NCBI RefSeq assembly: GCF_004917075.1
Contig: NZ_SSYB01000002.1
Span: 581,002-645,001, forward strand
DNA length: 64,000 nucleotides
Origin: Geomonas edaphica
Lineage (GTDB): Bacteria > Desulfobacterota > Desulfuromonadia > Geobacterales > Geobacteraceae
Direction of reading: 5' to 3'
A program made the position numbers and the translations under genes. This document shows positions 17,398 to 26,786 of this stretch, one piece after another (the first letter of the stretch is position 1; every line of letters begins with the position of its first letter). The notes beneath the pieces are model-generated. The model did no database searches and was not told where the DNA came from. It was given only the letters and a program-made list of their open reading frames with translations.

Positions 17398-18576
17398 ATG
17401 TACGAGGAATTCTTCAATTTCACGAGAAAGCCCTTCGAGCTCGTGCCGGATCCGGACTTCATCTTCCTCTCCCGGTCGCACAAAAAGGCGGTCACCTACC
17501 TCGATTACGGCATTAGAGAGCGGGCCGGGTTCCTTCTGCTGACCGGCGACGTGGGGAGCGGCAAGACCACTCTGATCCGGGACCTGATAGGCAAGAAGTA
17601 CGAGCGTGTAGTGCTTGCCAAGGTGTTCAACACGCGCGTTAGCGTCGAGCAGCTTCTCGCCATGATAAACGACGACTTCGGCCTCGACGTCTCAGGCAAA
17701 GACAAGGTGGCCCTGATCCGGGACCTGAACGACTTCCTTTTGGAGCAGTACGCGAAGGGAAACGCGCCGATCCTCGTCATCGACGAGGCGCAGAACCTGG
17801 ATGCGGAGCTCTTGGAGGAGGTGCGTCTGCTCTCAAACCTCGAGAGCTCGCACAACAAGCTTCTGCAAATCGTCCTCGTGGGGCAACCCGAACTGCGCGA
17901 CACCATGGCGGGGCCAGAGCTCATGCAACTGCGCCAAAGGATCAGCGTGAGCTGCCACCTGACCGCCCTCGCACGCGAAGAGACCATCGCCTACATACTG
18001 CACCGTATGGAGGTGGCTGGGAACCGGGAGGCCGTCGTCTTCACCGAGGAGGCGCTCGACCTCATCTACCGCTTCAGTCGCGGCATTCCAAGGCTCGTCA
18101 ACATCATCTGCGACTTCCTGCTTTTGGCTGCCTATGCCGACGAAGCGCACACCGTCACCGACGCCATGACGCGCGAGGTTGCGGACGACCTTGACTTCGA
18201 GCGGACTTACTGGGGGGTGGAGCGTGCCGCGTTAGTTGCGGCGGCGGGAAACGGACGGGCCGAGACGGGTGGAGAGGGCGCGGATAGAGAGGCGCTCGGG
18301 CGCATCGAAAGGCGCCTCGAGCAGATCGAGGTGGACCTCGCCTCGCGCCTCCCAGAGGCGTTACGGAGTGTCGAGGAGACCATGCAACGGATGCAGGGGG
18401 AGTTCGCCCAGCGCATCGAGGGGAGCGAGAAGAAGGTCGCCGGGCTGGGCGAACAGGTGGAGACCATCTCCTACGCCATCGAGAGCCTGGTCCTCTCCTC
18501 GGCCGGCCGTCCCGCCGCCGCGAGCTTCGCGCGCCGGTTGATGGACGGCGTCAGCAACATGGGAGCGAAAAAATGA
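17398..18576 (+). CDS. XrtA-associated AAA ATPase (ExeA-like)
   Basis: This 392-residue protein begins MYEEFFNFTRKPFELVPDPDF, typical of ExeA/GspA-like ATPases. Walker A is GDVGSGKTTLIRDL, Walker B ILVIDEAQNLD, and LLSNLESSHNKLLQIVLVGQPEL forms the sensor region. Residues 290-375 form a coiled coil probably used for assembly. ATPases of this type are a standard part of XrtA loci; their exact task in polysaccharide or protein transport is not established. The stop overlaps the next start by 4 nt. Confidence 0.92.
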   Translation: MYEEFFNFTRKPFELVPDPDFIFLSRSHKKAVTYLDYGIRERAGFLLLTGDVGSGKTTLIRDLIGKKYERVVLAKVFNTRVSVEQLLAMINDDFGLDVSGKDKVALIRDLNDFLLEQYAKGNAPILVIDEAQNLDAELLEEVRLLSNLESSHNKLLQIVLVGQPELRDTMAGPELMQLRQRISVSCHLTALAREETIAYILHRMEVAGNREAVVFTEEALDLIYRFSRGIPRLVNIICDFLLLAAYADEAHTVTDAMTREVADDLDFERTYWGVERAALVAAAGNGRAETGGEGADREALGRIERRLEQIEVDLASRLPEALRSVEETMQRMQGEFAQRIEGSEKKVAGLGEQVETISYAIESLVLSSAGRPAAASFARRLMDGVSNMGAKK

Positions 18577-19817
18577 GCGCGCACCTCCTTTCATGGCGCA
18601 CCGGCGCCATCGCCTGCGTCGTGTTGTCGGCCTTCTCGTCGGCCCATGGCGCCGAGTTCCGCCTGATCCCGTCGCTTACCCTCGGCGAAGAGTACAACGA
18701 CAACCTGTTCCAGACCTCGGCCCGGCAGAAAACGGACTTCGTGACGCGGGTGCAGCCAAACCTCGCCTTCGCTGCCAAGGGGGGAGGCTTCAGCACGGAT
18801 CTCTCCTACGGCATCGACTACCGTTACTTCGCCAAGGGAAGCCGCGGCGATGGTTTCGACCACAACGCCGCCATGAAGGGGGCGCTCACCTTTTTCGAGG
18901 ACTTCATTCATCTAGATCTCGCCGACACCTACAGCCGTGTCTCAAGTAACGTGGCGCGCGACGTGACCGGCGAGAGCCTGGTGGTTGACCAGACGCTGCA
19001 AAATAACGCGCTCATAGCTCCGTACCTGACCTGGCACCTCTCTGCAAATTCCACACTGAAGACCGGCTACCGCTACCGCGACACCCGCTACTGGAGCGGC
19101 ACTGGCATAGACAAGACCGAGCACGACGGCTACGCGGAATGGAGCCGGGAACTCTCCGAAGGGCTCGTCCTCTCCGCCACCTACAACTACGCGCGCGTGG
19201 CCTCCGCCACGGACGCCTTAGAACGCCACGAGGCCTACGGCGGGCTGAGGTACGACTACGGGACGGGAAACTTCCTTTACGGCAAAGCGGGTTACAACTG
19301 GCAATCCTTCGACAGCGGCACCAGTACCGGCGACCCCTTCTGGGACGCGGGCCTTGGCCGGGATTTCCGCCTCCTGACCGTGGCGCTCGGCACCAAGGTG
19401 CAGTACAACGAGGATCCCGAGACGCTCTCGACCCGAAACATAGAGCACTACGCCACGATAAGCCGCACCTTCGAGCGCGGGATGGCCGCTCTCAACACCT
19501 CCTACTCCCGGTATGAGAAACAAGGCACCGTGGTGCGCGACGTTCAGAAAAAGGTCTTCGTGGGAGCAAGCGGCCGGTACGAGCTGCTTTCGCAATTGAT
19601 GCTGAACCTGGCCCTTTCCGGCGATCACCTGAGCCGGGCCGCGGGAACCGACTTCGCCTACCACCTAAACGGCGGTGTGGGGCTCGACTACGCCCTTAGC
19701 CGCCAGGTCGTAGTCGGGACCAACTACAGCTACATAAGTTACCGCAACGACCTGGCCAGCGCCGCAGGTGGGGCCAACGTGAACAGGGTCATCGTGGAGA
19801 TGAGGCTGACCAGATGA
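18573..19817 (+). CDS. XrtA-associated outer-membrane beta-barrel protein
   Basis: The 414-residue product starts at an ATGA overlap with the ATPase gene. It has a signal peptide (about residues 1-26, ending SAHGAE), then alternating strands with many Tyr/Phe/Arg (EEYNDNLFQTS, TGYRYRDTRYW, LRYDYGTGNFLYGKAGYNW) up to a C-terminal strand (RVIVEMRLTR). It matches the TIGR03016-type outer-membrane family that follows the ATPase in XrtA loci. It is likely the outer-membrane exit or anchor for the polymer. Confidence 0.88.
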   Translation: MSAHLLSWRTGAIACVVLSAFSSAHGAEFRLIPSLTLGEEYNDNLFQTSARQKTDFVTRVQPNLAFAAKGGGFSTDLSYGIDYRYFAKGSRGDGFDHNAAMKGALTFFEDFIHLDLADTYSRVSSNVARDVTGESLVVDQTLQNNALIAPYLTWHLSANSTLKTGYRYRDTRYWSGTGIDKTEHDGYAEWSRELSEGLVLSATYNYARVASATDALERHEAYGGLRYDYGTGNFLYGKAGYNWQSFDSGTSTGDPFWDAGLGRDFRLLTVALGTKVQYNEDPETLSTRNIEHYATISRTFERGMAALNTSYSRYEKQGTVVRDVQKKVFVGASGRYELLSQLMLNLALSGDHLSRAAGTDFAYHLNGGVGLDYALSRQVVVGTNYSYISYRNDLASAAGGANVNRVIVEMRLTR

Positions 19818-20704
19818 ACCTCGTGAACGCCCTCACCGTCGATGTGGAAGATTACTTCCAGGTTTCCGCCTTTGAGGGGTACGTGGACCGGGAGCGCTGG
19901 GACGAGTACCCGCTTAGGGTGGAAGACAACACGGCGCGCGTGCTCGATCTCTTTGACTCCTTCGGCGTGAAGGGGACCTTCTTCGTCCTCGGCTGGGTCG
20001 CCAGCCGTTGCCCAGGGCTCGTGCGCGAGATCCGCGCCCGGGGGCACGAGATCGCCTGCCACGGTTATGGGCACCAGTTGGTCTACCGCCTGGGACCGGA
20101 GAAGTTCCGCGAGGACGTGCGCTGCGCCAAGGCGCTTTTGGAGGAGATCACCGGTGAAAGGGTCTCGGGCTACCGCGCGCCCAGCTATTCAATCACGGCG
20201 CGCTCGCTTTGGGCCTTGGACATCCTCATCGAGGAGGGGTTCGAGTTCGACTCGAGCATCTTCCCGGTCTACCACGACGTGTACGGGATTCCGGACGCCC
20301 CGCGCTTCCCGCATCTCATACGCCGCCCCCCGGGTGTCATCCGGGAGTTTCCCCTCAGCACATACCCGTTGAGCATCGGCATGAGGCGATTTCTGCTGCC
20401 GGTGGCGGGGGGGGGATACCTTAGACTCTTTCCCGCCTGGTTCCTTAGGCGCTGCATCGGCGCCATCAACGCGAAGGAGGGCGAGCCGGCGGTGCTTTAC
20501 TTCCATCCGTGGGAAATCGACCCGGGGCAGCCGCGCATCCGCGCCGGCGCAAGGTCCAGGTTTCGTCATTACCTGAACCTGGACAAGACGGAGGGAAAGC
20601 TGCGACAACTGCTTTCCGACCTCCGCTTCGGCACCATGAGCGATGTGCTCGGCGCGCAGGGGGGGGCGCCCTTGCCGGAGGTCGCAGCGGGGGTATATGC
20701 ATGA
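19814..20704 (+). CDS. XrtA-associated polysaccharide deacetylase
   Basis: This 296-residue protein starts inside an ATGA overlap. The NodB-type core shows TVDVEDYFQ near residue 10 (metal/base Asp), GTFFVLGWVA, HEIACHGYGHQ (metal His residues) and YRAPSYS. The C-terminal part (VLYFHPWEIDPGQPRI) is the extension typical of exosortase-locus deacetylases. It probably removes N-acetyl groups from the polymer, in the cytoplasm or periplasm; no signal peptide is visible. Confidence 0.93.
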   Translation: MNLVNALTVDVEDYFQVSAFEGYVDRERWDEYPLRVEDNTARVLDLFDSFGVKGTFFVLGWVASRCPGLVREIRARGHEIACHGYGHQLVYRLGPEKFREDVRCAKALLEEITGERVSGYRAPSYSITARSLWALDILIEEGFEFDSSIFPVYHDVYGIPDAPRFPHLIRRPPGVIREFPLSTYPLSIGMRRFLLPVAGGGYLRLFPAWFLRRCIGAINAKEGEPAVLYFHPWEIDPGQPRIRAGARSRFRHYLNLDKTEGKLRQLLSDLRFGTMSDVLGAQGGAPLPEVAAGVYA

Positions 20705-21735
20705 GCGGCGTATCGGTCGAGCTGTACCGGGGGGAAGGGGAGGAGTGGGACCTCTTCGTCGGTTCGCAGCCGGCCGCGACCGCTTATCACAGATACCTTT
20801 GGAAGCGCGTGGTGGAGCAGAGCTTCGGGCACCGCGGCTATTACCTGCTGGCGCGTCGCGGCGGCAAGACCGTCGGGGTGCTTCCGCTCATCCATATGAA
20901 AAGCAGGCTCTTTGGCAACTTCCTCGTCTCCGTTCCCTTTTTCAACTACGGCGGCGTTCTTTGTAGCGACCCCGCCGCGCGGTCAGCCCTGCTTAGCGAG
21001 GGGGAACGGATCATGGCGGAGTGCGGCGCCTCCTACCTCGAGTTGCGGCACCTGGGCGAGCCGATCCCGGGGCTCGCCACCAAAAGCCATAAGGTGACCA
21101 TGATCCTAGAGCTCGCCCCGGACCTGGAAAGCCAGTGGGAGCGCTTCGACGCGAAACTGCGCAACCAGGTGAGGAAGGCCCAAAAAAGCGGCCTGCAGGC
21201 GGTGGTCGGCGGCAGCGAACTCCTGGAGGGGTTCTACCGGGTGTTCTGCCGCAACATGCGCGACCTGGGGACCCCGGTGTACGCTTCCCGGTTCTTCGAA
21301 AACGTCGTCCGCGCTACGGGCTCCGAGGCCACGGTGATCTCCATTCTGCTAGAGGGGGAGACCATCGCCTCCGGCATCATGACCCGGTTCCGTGACACAG
21401 TTGAGGTTCCCTGGGCCTCCTCGAACCGCGACTTCCGTGCCTTTTGTCCAAACAACATGCTCTACTGGGAGGCGATCAAGCTCGCCTTTTCGCAAGGGGC
21501 TAGGCGTTTCGATTTCGGGCGATCCACCCCGGACGAGGGGACCTACCGCTTCAAGAAGCAATGGGGTGCCAAGCCGGTCCCGCTTTACTGGCAGTACCTC
21601 CTGGCCGACGGCGTGAAGGTGCCCGAGTTGAACCCGTCGAATCCGAAGTTCCGGCTGGCGGTAAAGGGATGGCAGAGGCTCCCGGTGGTGCTCACCCGGG
21701 TTCTCGGCCCGCCCATCGTCAGGAACATCCCCTAG
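20701..21735 (+). CDS. XrtA-associated FemAB-family protein (GNAT-like)
   Basis: The ATG at 20701 overlaps the upstream TGA. The 344-residue product has the FemAB/BioF2-like fold: YHRYLWKRVVEQSFGHRGYYLLARRGGKTVGVLPL, LRNQVRKAQKSGLQ, and a second acetyltransferase half ending FDFGRSTPDEGTYRFKKQWGAKPVPLYW. FemAB proteins use aminoacyl-tRNA in peptidoglycan bridges, but this exosortase-linked group has unknown acceptors. It may acylate the polymer or lipid-linked sugar. Confidence 0.9.
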   Translation: MSGVSVELYRGEGEEWDLFVGSQPAATAYHRYLWKRVVEQSFGHRGYYLLARRGGKTVGVLPLIHMKSRLFGNFLVSVPFFNYGGVLCSDPAARSALLSEGERIMAECGASYLELRHLGEPIPGLATKSHKVTMILELAPDLESQWERFDAKLRNQVRKAQKSGLQAVVGGSELLEGFYRVFCRNMRDLGTPVYASRFFENVVRATGSEATVISILLEGETIASGIMTRFRDTVEVPWASSNRDFRAFCPNNMLYWEAIKLAFSQGARRFDFGRSTPDEGTYRFKKQWGAKPVPLYWQYLLADGVKVPELNPSNPKFRLAVKGWQRLPVVLTRVLGPPIVRNIP

Positions 21736-21747
21736 AGGAGGGGCGCC

Positions 21748-22980
21748 ATGCGCATCGGCAGAACGCTTCCACCTGCGGCCACACCGCTCTCCTTCGGGGA
21801 AATCCTCTCCGGCCTCAGGGCCCTGTTCTCGGGAGACCGAGCGCTCGAGAGGTTCGAGGGGGAGCTTAGGGAGTACTACGCGACACCGCACGTCTTCCTG
21901 CTGAGTTCCGGGAAGGCCGCGCTTACCGTCATACTGTCCGCCCTCAAGGAGACGGGTGCTGGGCGGGACGAGGTCGTCATCCCGGCCTACACCTGCTATT
22001 CCGTCGCCGCCGCGGTGACGCGTGCGGGGCTAAAGGTGCGTCCTTGCGACATCGACCCGCGCACCCTCGACTACGACTGGGCGAGGCTCGATGAGGCCCT
22101 CGCGGGGGGGCACGTGCTTTGCGCAGTCTCGACCCATATCTTCGGGCTCCCGGCCGACGTGGAGCGGCTTCGTGAAAGGGCCGTACGGCGGGGCGTCGCG
22201 GTGGTCGAGGACGCGGCCCAGGCCATGGGGGGGGAGGCGCGCGGGAGAAAGCTCGGCACCCTCGGGGACGTCGCCTTGTTCAGCCTCGGGCGCGGCAAGG
22301 CCCTCTCCACCGTTTCCGGCGGGGTCATCCTGACGAGGAGCGCGACTTTGGGCGCGGCCATAGATCGGATCACCAAGGCGCTGCCGCGCGAAGGGTGGTG
22401 CGAGGGGGTGGCCGCCCTCAGTTACGCCCTGGCACTGGGCGCCCTGGTGCGCCCCGGGCTCTTCTGGCTCCCGAAGGCTCTCCCATTCCTGAAACTTGGA
22501 GAGACCGTGTACGATCCACATTTCAGGATGAAACGCCTCGGCCCTTTTCAGGCGGGGCTCGCCGTCGGGTGGCGGGAAAAGCTCGCCCGGCTGCGGGCGA
22601 GCCGTCTCAGGAACGCCTCCTTTCTGGAGCGTGCGGGCTTAGCACCCCCGCCGGGGGAGGATGCCCTCGTCAACCTGATCAGGTACCCTGTGCTGGTCGA
22701 GGATGTCGCGCGGAGACGGCACCTCATCGAGAAAAGCGAAGAGCGGGGTCTGGGGGTGGGGATCGCGTATCCGGAGGCGGTTACCCGGATCCCCGAGCTC
22801 CAGGGCTCGATGGCCTCGGGTAGGGCTCCGCAAGCGGAGCAGGTCGCCGAACGGATCGTGTCGCTTCCGATCCACCCGTATCTCACGCGGGACGATCTCG
22901 AGCGCATCGTCGCCCTCTTCAATGAGGAAATCGGCACCGGTGGAACATTGCACCCGGGAGAGGATGGCAATGGCACTTGA
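21748..22980 (+). CDS. DegT/DnrJ/EryC1/StrS-type sugar aminotransferase
   Basis: This 410-residue fold-type I PLP enzyme has SSGKAALTVILSAL near the N-terminus, VVIPAYTCYSVAAAV, VVEDAAQAMGG (Asp for the PLP nitrogen) and FSLGRGKALSTVSGG, where the Lys should bind PLP. GAGG precedes ATG. It probably aminates a keto-sugar nucleotide, or a related intermediate, for the polymer. Its end overlaps the exosortase start by 11 nt, which implies translational coupling. Confidence 0.85.
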   Translation: MRIGRTLPPAATPLSFGEILSGLRALFSGDRALERFEGELREYYATPHVFLLSSGKAALTVILSALKETGAGRDEVVIPAYTCYSVAAAVTRAGLKVRPCDIDPRTLDYDWARLDEALAGGHVLCAVSTHIFGLPADVERLRERAVRRGVAVVEDAAQAMGGEARGRKLGTLGDVALFSLGRGKALSTVSGGVILTRSATLGAAIDRITKALPREGWCEGVAALSYALALGALVRPGLFWLPKALPFLKLGETVYDPHFRMKRLGPFQAGLAVGWREKLARLRASRLRNASFLERAGLAPPPGEDALVNLIRYPVLVEDVARRRHLIEKSEERGLGVGIAYPEAVTRIPELQGSMASGRAPQAEQVAERIVSLPIHPYLTRDDLERIVALFNEEIGTGGTLHPGEDGNGT

Positions 22981-23797
22981 GCGTAGCGACAAGATAAAGA
23001 TGGGCCTACTGGTCGTGCTGTGGTTCGCGGTTTTTTTCCCCATCGTTCCAGAGATGGTACAGGACTGGTCCAGCCACTCCGACAACAACCACGGATTTCT
23101 CGTGCCGCTTATAGCGCTCTACTTCGCGTGGCAGAAAAGGGAGGAGCTAGACACGCTTGAGGTCCGGACCTCCGCGGCGGGGGGGATGATGTTCACCGCC
23201 GCCTTGGCCCTTTACCTGCTCGGTTACGCGGGGGGGACGGTTTTTTTCACACGGGTGGCGATGGTGCTGTCGCTGTACGGGATGCTTTGGTACTGCCTGG
23301 GGGGCGACTGGATGCGGGCCCTGATCTTCCCCGTACTGTTCCTGCTCTTCATGGTGCCGGTACCGTATTCCCTGCTGAGCCTCGTGTCGATGCCTTTGCA
23401 GCTTCTAGCCACCAAGGTGTCGGCGGGCATCATCGAACACTGCGCGATTCCCGTGTACCGGGAGGGCAACATGCTCTATTTCGTCGGCACACAGCTTGAG
23501 GTGGCCGAGGCCTGCAGCGGGGTGCGATCGATCCTGTCTCTCACCATGTTGGCGTCCATATTCGCCTACCTCCTGAAGGGACGGTGGTACTGGCGGACGC
23601 TGCTTTTGCTCTCGGCCGTGCCGATCGCGATGACCGCCAACATCATCCGCATCACCGGAACCGGGATACTCGCCCACTATTTTGGTGACCAGGTGGCGCG
23701 CGGATTTCTCCATGAGTTCTCGGGACTAGCCGTCTTCGCCTTTGGGGTGGTCACCCTGGGTGGGCTCTACACGCTGATCAAGAGAGTGCCGGTATGA
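22970..23797 (+). CDS. xrtA: Exosortase A
   Basis: ATG 22970 is chosen (6 nt after GGGAGAGG); a second ATG two codons earlier is too close to the ribosome site. The 275-residue protein has about eight membrane helices. The transpeptidase-like residues are Cys182 (VAEACSGVRS), Arg227 (ANIIRITGT) and His248 (GFLHEFSG), the order known for exosortases. It should recognise PEP-CTERM tails, such as those of the proteins at 8174 and 8981, at the outer face of the inner membrane, cleave them and probably transfer the proteins. EpsI follows with an ATGA overlap. Confidence 0.96.
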   Translation: MALERSDKIKMGLLVVLWFAVFFPIVPEMVQDWSSHSDNNHGFLVPLIALYFAWQKREELDTLEVRTSAAGGMMFTAALALYLLGYAGGTVFFTRVAMVLSLYGMLWYCLGGDWMRALIFPVLFLLFMVPVPYSLLSLVSMPLQLLATKVSAGIIEHCAIPVYREGNMLYFVGTQLEVAEACSGVRSILSLTMLASIFAYLLKGRWYWRTLLLLSAVPIAMTANIIRITGTGILAHYFGDQVARGFLHEFSGLAVFAFGVVTLGGLYTLIKRVPV

Positions 23798-24447
23798 TCG
23801 CTAAAAGGACCTTCATAGTGACGGCTGCGCTGCTGCTGCTAACCGGGGTCGTGGTCGCCAGGGTTGCCCTGCGTCCGGCGCCGGTAGTGCTCGCGACGAA
23901 CCTGGAGAACCTGCCGAGGCAGCTTGGCGGTTATAGCGGCGTCGACGATCGTTTCCCCGAGGAGGTCTACCGGGTGCTGAACGCGGATATGAACCTTTAC
24001 CGGCATTACACCGACCGCTCGGGCAACAGGCTGAACCTTTACATCGGCTATTACGGCACCGCCAAGGGGGGGAGGACCGGTCACAACCCTTACGCCTGCC
24101 TCCCCGGGGCCGGCTTCGCCGTGGTGGATACCGGCACCTCACTTATTGGAAAGGTTCGAAGCGAGGGCGAGGTCCCGGTGAATTACCTGCGCGCGAGAAA
24201 TGGTGGCGTCAGCATCGTCATGCTGCACTGGTACCAGACCGCCGGTAACGTGGTGCTGGACAAGGGGTGGAAGCAAAACGTGGAACGCTTCTGGGGACGT
24301 ATAGCCAGAAATCGTAACGACGGAGCCTATGTCCAGGTGGACATGGAGGCGGCGGAGGAGGCGGTTCCCAAGACACGTCAGCAACTGGAGAGGTTCTCGG
24401 AGATGGTACTGGATCAACTGCCGCGGTACTGGCCGGTGGAAAAGTAG
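23794..24447 (+). CDS. epsI: EpsI-family exosortase-associated protein
   Basis: This 217-residue protein has an N-terminal signal or anchor helix (residues 5-25, IVTAALLLLTGVVVARVAL). Conserved EpsI features follow: LENLPRQLGGYSG, MNLYRHYTDRSGNRLNLYIGYYG, HNPYACLPGAGF and LHWYQTAGNVV. The family is found next to exosortases, or fused to them, in many bacteria and acts in the periplasm; the biochemical role is unknown. Start and stop codons overlap xrtA (ATGA). Confidence 0.93.
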   Translation: MIAKRTFIVTAALLLLTGVVVARVALRPAPVVLATNLENLPRQLGGYSGVDDRFPEEVYRVLNADMNLYRHYTDRSGNRLNLYIGYYGTAKGGRTGHNPYACLPGAGFAVVDTGTSLIGKVRSEGEVPVNYLRARNGGVSIVMLHWYQTAGNVVLDKGWKQNVERFWGRIARNRNDGAYVQVDMEAAEEAVPKTRQQLERFSEMVLDQLPRYWPVEK

Positions 24448-24472
24448 GGGCCGCGATGATGGATGAGGTTGC

Positions 24473-25921
24473 ATGGGGACCGTAAGGGACATAAGCAGAC
24501 ACACCCTGATCTACACCATAGGGACGTTCGCGCAGCGCGCGGCTGGATTTTTGTTGCTCCCCCTCTACACGAGGTTTCTGGCCCCCGCCGATTACGGGGT
24601 CTTGGAGCTGATAAGCCTCACCACGGATGTCATCTGCATGATTTGTGGCCTGGGGGTGGGGGCGACCGTTTATCGCTTCTACGCGAAGTACGACGCCGTT
24701 AGGGATAAAAACGCCGTGGTGAGCACCGCTTACGGCGTGATGGCCGCGCTTTTCGGCGTCACAGTGGCTTTGTGTGTCCTTTTTTCAGGCCAAGTCTCTG
24801 CGCTCGTCATGAGCGACAGGGCCTACACAGGCTACTTCGTCGTCGCGTTTCTTTCCCTTCTCTTCAACGTTGGCATCGAGGTCCCGTGCCTGCACCTGAA
24901 AGCGACGCAGCGCTCGGTAATGTTCGTCTCGGCGAGCATGTTAAAGCTTTTGATGCAGATCGCCTTCAACATCTACTTCATAGTCTTCCTGAAAAGGGGG
25001 GCGCTGGGGATCCTTGAGAGCACCCTGATATCGAACGTCGTCATGTCCTGCCTGCTCTCGGTGATGATGTTTCGCGACGTCGGTTTCAGCTTCAGCAAGG
25101 AAAAGGCGCGTGAGATGATCGTCTTCGGGATGCCACTAATCCTCTGGTCCCTGGGGAGTTTCATCCTCACCTTTTCCGACAGGTACTTCCTGAAGGCCTT
25201 CAGCGATCTCGCCACGGTCGGCGTTTATTCCCTCGCCTACAAGTTCAGCTTCATTCTCACCTATTTTGCGGTCGCCCCTTTCCAGCAGATCTGGGAACCG
25301 CGGCGCTTCGAGATATGGAAACAGGCTGGCGGCAGGGAGATCTACTTGAAGGTATTCCGTTACTCGAACCTATTGATGGTGTCCTGCGCGCTGCTCATCG
25401 CCATCTTTTCAAAAGAGGTAGTGGTGCTCATGGCCGATACCGCGTACCACCGGGCCTACACGCTGGTGCCGGTTTTGTTGCTGTCGAGCATCTTCCAGGC
25501 CTGGACCTCGTTTTGCAGCTTCGGGATATTGATGGAGAAAAAGACGAGGGAGTTCGCCTTGTGTGCGGTGTTCTCCACGTTTTTTGCCATTCTGGCCAAC
25601 TTCCTGCTCATCCCCCGTTGGGGTGCCATGGGGGCGGCCTGGGCGACGGCGATCGTATTCGCCATCCGCTTCGTCGCGGTGTACCTCTTATCGCAGCGCG
25701 CCATTTTCATCACCTACGACTGGCGGGAGGTGGCCGTTTTGTCGGGTCTGGCCCTCGCGGTGTGGTACGCGAAATCCCTTTTCGACGCGCAACCGGCCGT
25801 TGTTTCCATAGCCGCCGGCACGGTGCTCCTTGGTTCCTTCCTGGCTTCCGTCTACCGCACCAGCCTAAGCGGCGACGAGCGGCGGGCCCTTGCGCACTTT
25901 TTGAGAGGATTGCCGTCATGA
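24473..25921 (+). CDS. Wzx-type oligosaccharide flippase
   Basis: This 482-residue protein has about fourteen hydrophobic helices and starts TVRDISRHTLIYTIGTFAQRAAGFLLLPLY, the classic entry of the polysaccharide-transporter branch of the MOP superfamily. It should flip undecaprenyl-linked repeat units across the inner membrane. It lies between EpsI and the glycosyltransferases, and a Wzx partner is needed by the Wzz-like, export and kinase genes upstream. Confidence 0.92.
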   Translation: MGTVRDISRHTLIYTIGTFAQRAAGFLLLPLYTRFLAPADYGVLELISLTTDVICMICGLGVGATVYRFYAKYDAVRDKNAVVSTAYGVMAALFGVTVALCVLFSGQVSALVMSDRAYTGYFVVAFLSLLFNVGIEVPCLHLKATQRSVMFVSASMLKLLMQIAFNIYFIVFLKRGALGILESTLISNVVMSCLLSVMMFRDVGFSFSKEKAREMIVFGMPLILWSLGSFILTFSDRYFLKAFSDLATVGVYSLAYKFSFILTYFAVAPFQQIWEPRRFEIWKQAGGREIYLKVFRYSNLLMVSCALLIAIFSKEVVVLMADTAYHRAYTLVPVLLLSSIFQAWTSFCSFGILMEKKTREFALCAVFSTFFAILANFLLIPRWGAMGAAWATAIVFAIRFVAVYLLSQRAIFITYDWREVAVLSGLALAVWYAKSLFDAQPAVVSIAAGTVLLGSFLASVYRTSLSGDERRALAHFLRGLPS

Positions 25922-25952
25922 CCGGCACGCATCAGGCAGGCACGAGGTAAAC

Positions 25953-26786
25953 ATGGCCAAAGTCGTCCCCGTGATAATAGTCACTTACAACAAGGTGCAC
26001 CAGTTCACCCTCCCTTGCCTGGCGTCGATCGCGAGGGACGGCGAGTTTCTCTCGAGGGTGGTTGTGGTCGACAACGCTTCGACCGACAGCACCGCCGAGA
26101 TAGTGTCGCGCCGTTACCCGGATGTGCACGTCATCGCCAACTCCAGTAACTCCGGTTGGGCCGCCGGCAACATCGCGGGGATCGAATACGTGCGTGATAC
26201 CTTCGACTTCGACTACGTCTGCCTGCTAAACAGCGACACGGTGGTGCCGCGTGGATGGCTCTTAAAGCTGCGGGCCGCGCTGGCGGCTAACGAGCGGGCG
26301 GTATCGGTGGTACCCACCGAGCAGGTCGAACACTCCTCCTGGCTTAAGTCGTTTTACAACAGCTACTGCGCCGAGAGCGCGCTGGCCACTACCTTGAAAA
26401 GACTCCCCCCCTTCAACAGGCTCACCGGCAGGGGACTCGCCCTCCCCAAGGAAAGCAAACCCGTGATGGGCGAAAGCGCTGCCGGCAACATGGTCGAGGT
26501 TGACAGGCTCGATGCGCGGCTGGAAAAGCGCTATCGCGGCGCGGTCGAGGAGCTAGATTATCTGAAAACGGGTTACTGCGTGCTGCTGCGTCGCTCCTTC
26601 CTCGATGATTTCATCGGCTATCTCGACGACTTCGAAGATCTCTTTCCTGCGAAGTCCGTGGGGTACTGGAAGGGGCTCGCCGCGACGCGAGGCCACGTCC
26701 ACCTGGTGGCGAAGGGGACATACGTTTATCACTACCGCGGCGGCAGCGGAGGGTATTTCGCCAAGTCCCCGGGGGGGGACCCATGA
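25953..26786 (+). CDS. Family 2 glycosyltransferase
   Basis: This 277-residue GT-A protein begins VVPVIIVTYNKVHQFTLPCLASI, with VVVDNASTDSTAEIV and LLNSDTVVPRGWLLKLR (DxD-like nucleotide-sugar/metal site). The C-terminal part contains an acceptor-type segment (YLKTGYCVLLRRSFLDDFIGYLD). It probably adds one sugar to the lipid-linked repeat unit in the cytoplasm. GAGG precedes ATG; the stop overlaps the next ORF by 4 nt. Confidence 0.9.
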   Translation: MAKVVPVIIVTYNKVHQFTLPCLASIARDGEFLSRVVVVDNASTDSTAEIVSRRYPDVHVIANSSNSGWAAGNIAGIEYVRDTFDFDYVCLLNSDTVVPRGWLLKLRAALAANERAVSVVPTEQVEHSSWLKSFYNSYCAESALATTLKRLPPFNRLTGRGLALPKESKPVMGESAAGNMVEVDRLDARLEKRYRGAVEELDYLKTGYCVLLRRSFLDDFIGYLDDFEDLFPAKSVGYWKGLAATRGHVHLVAKGTYVYHYRGGSGGYFAKSPGGDP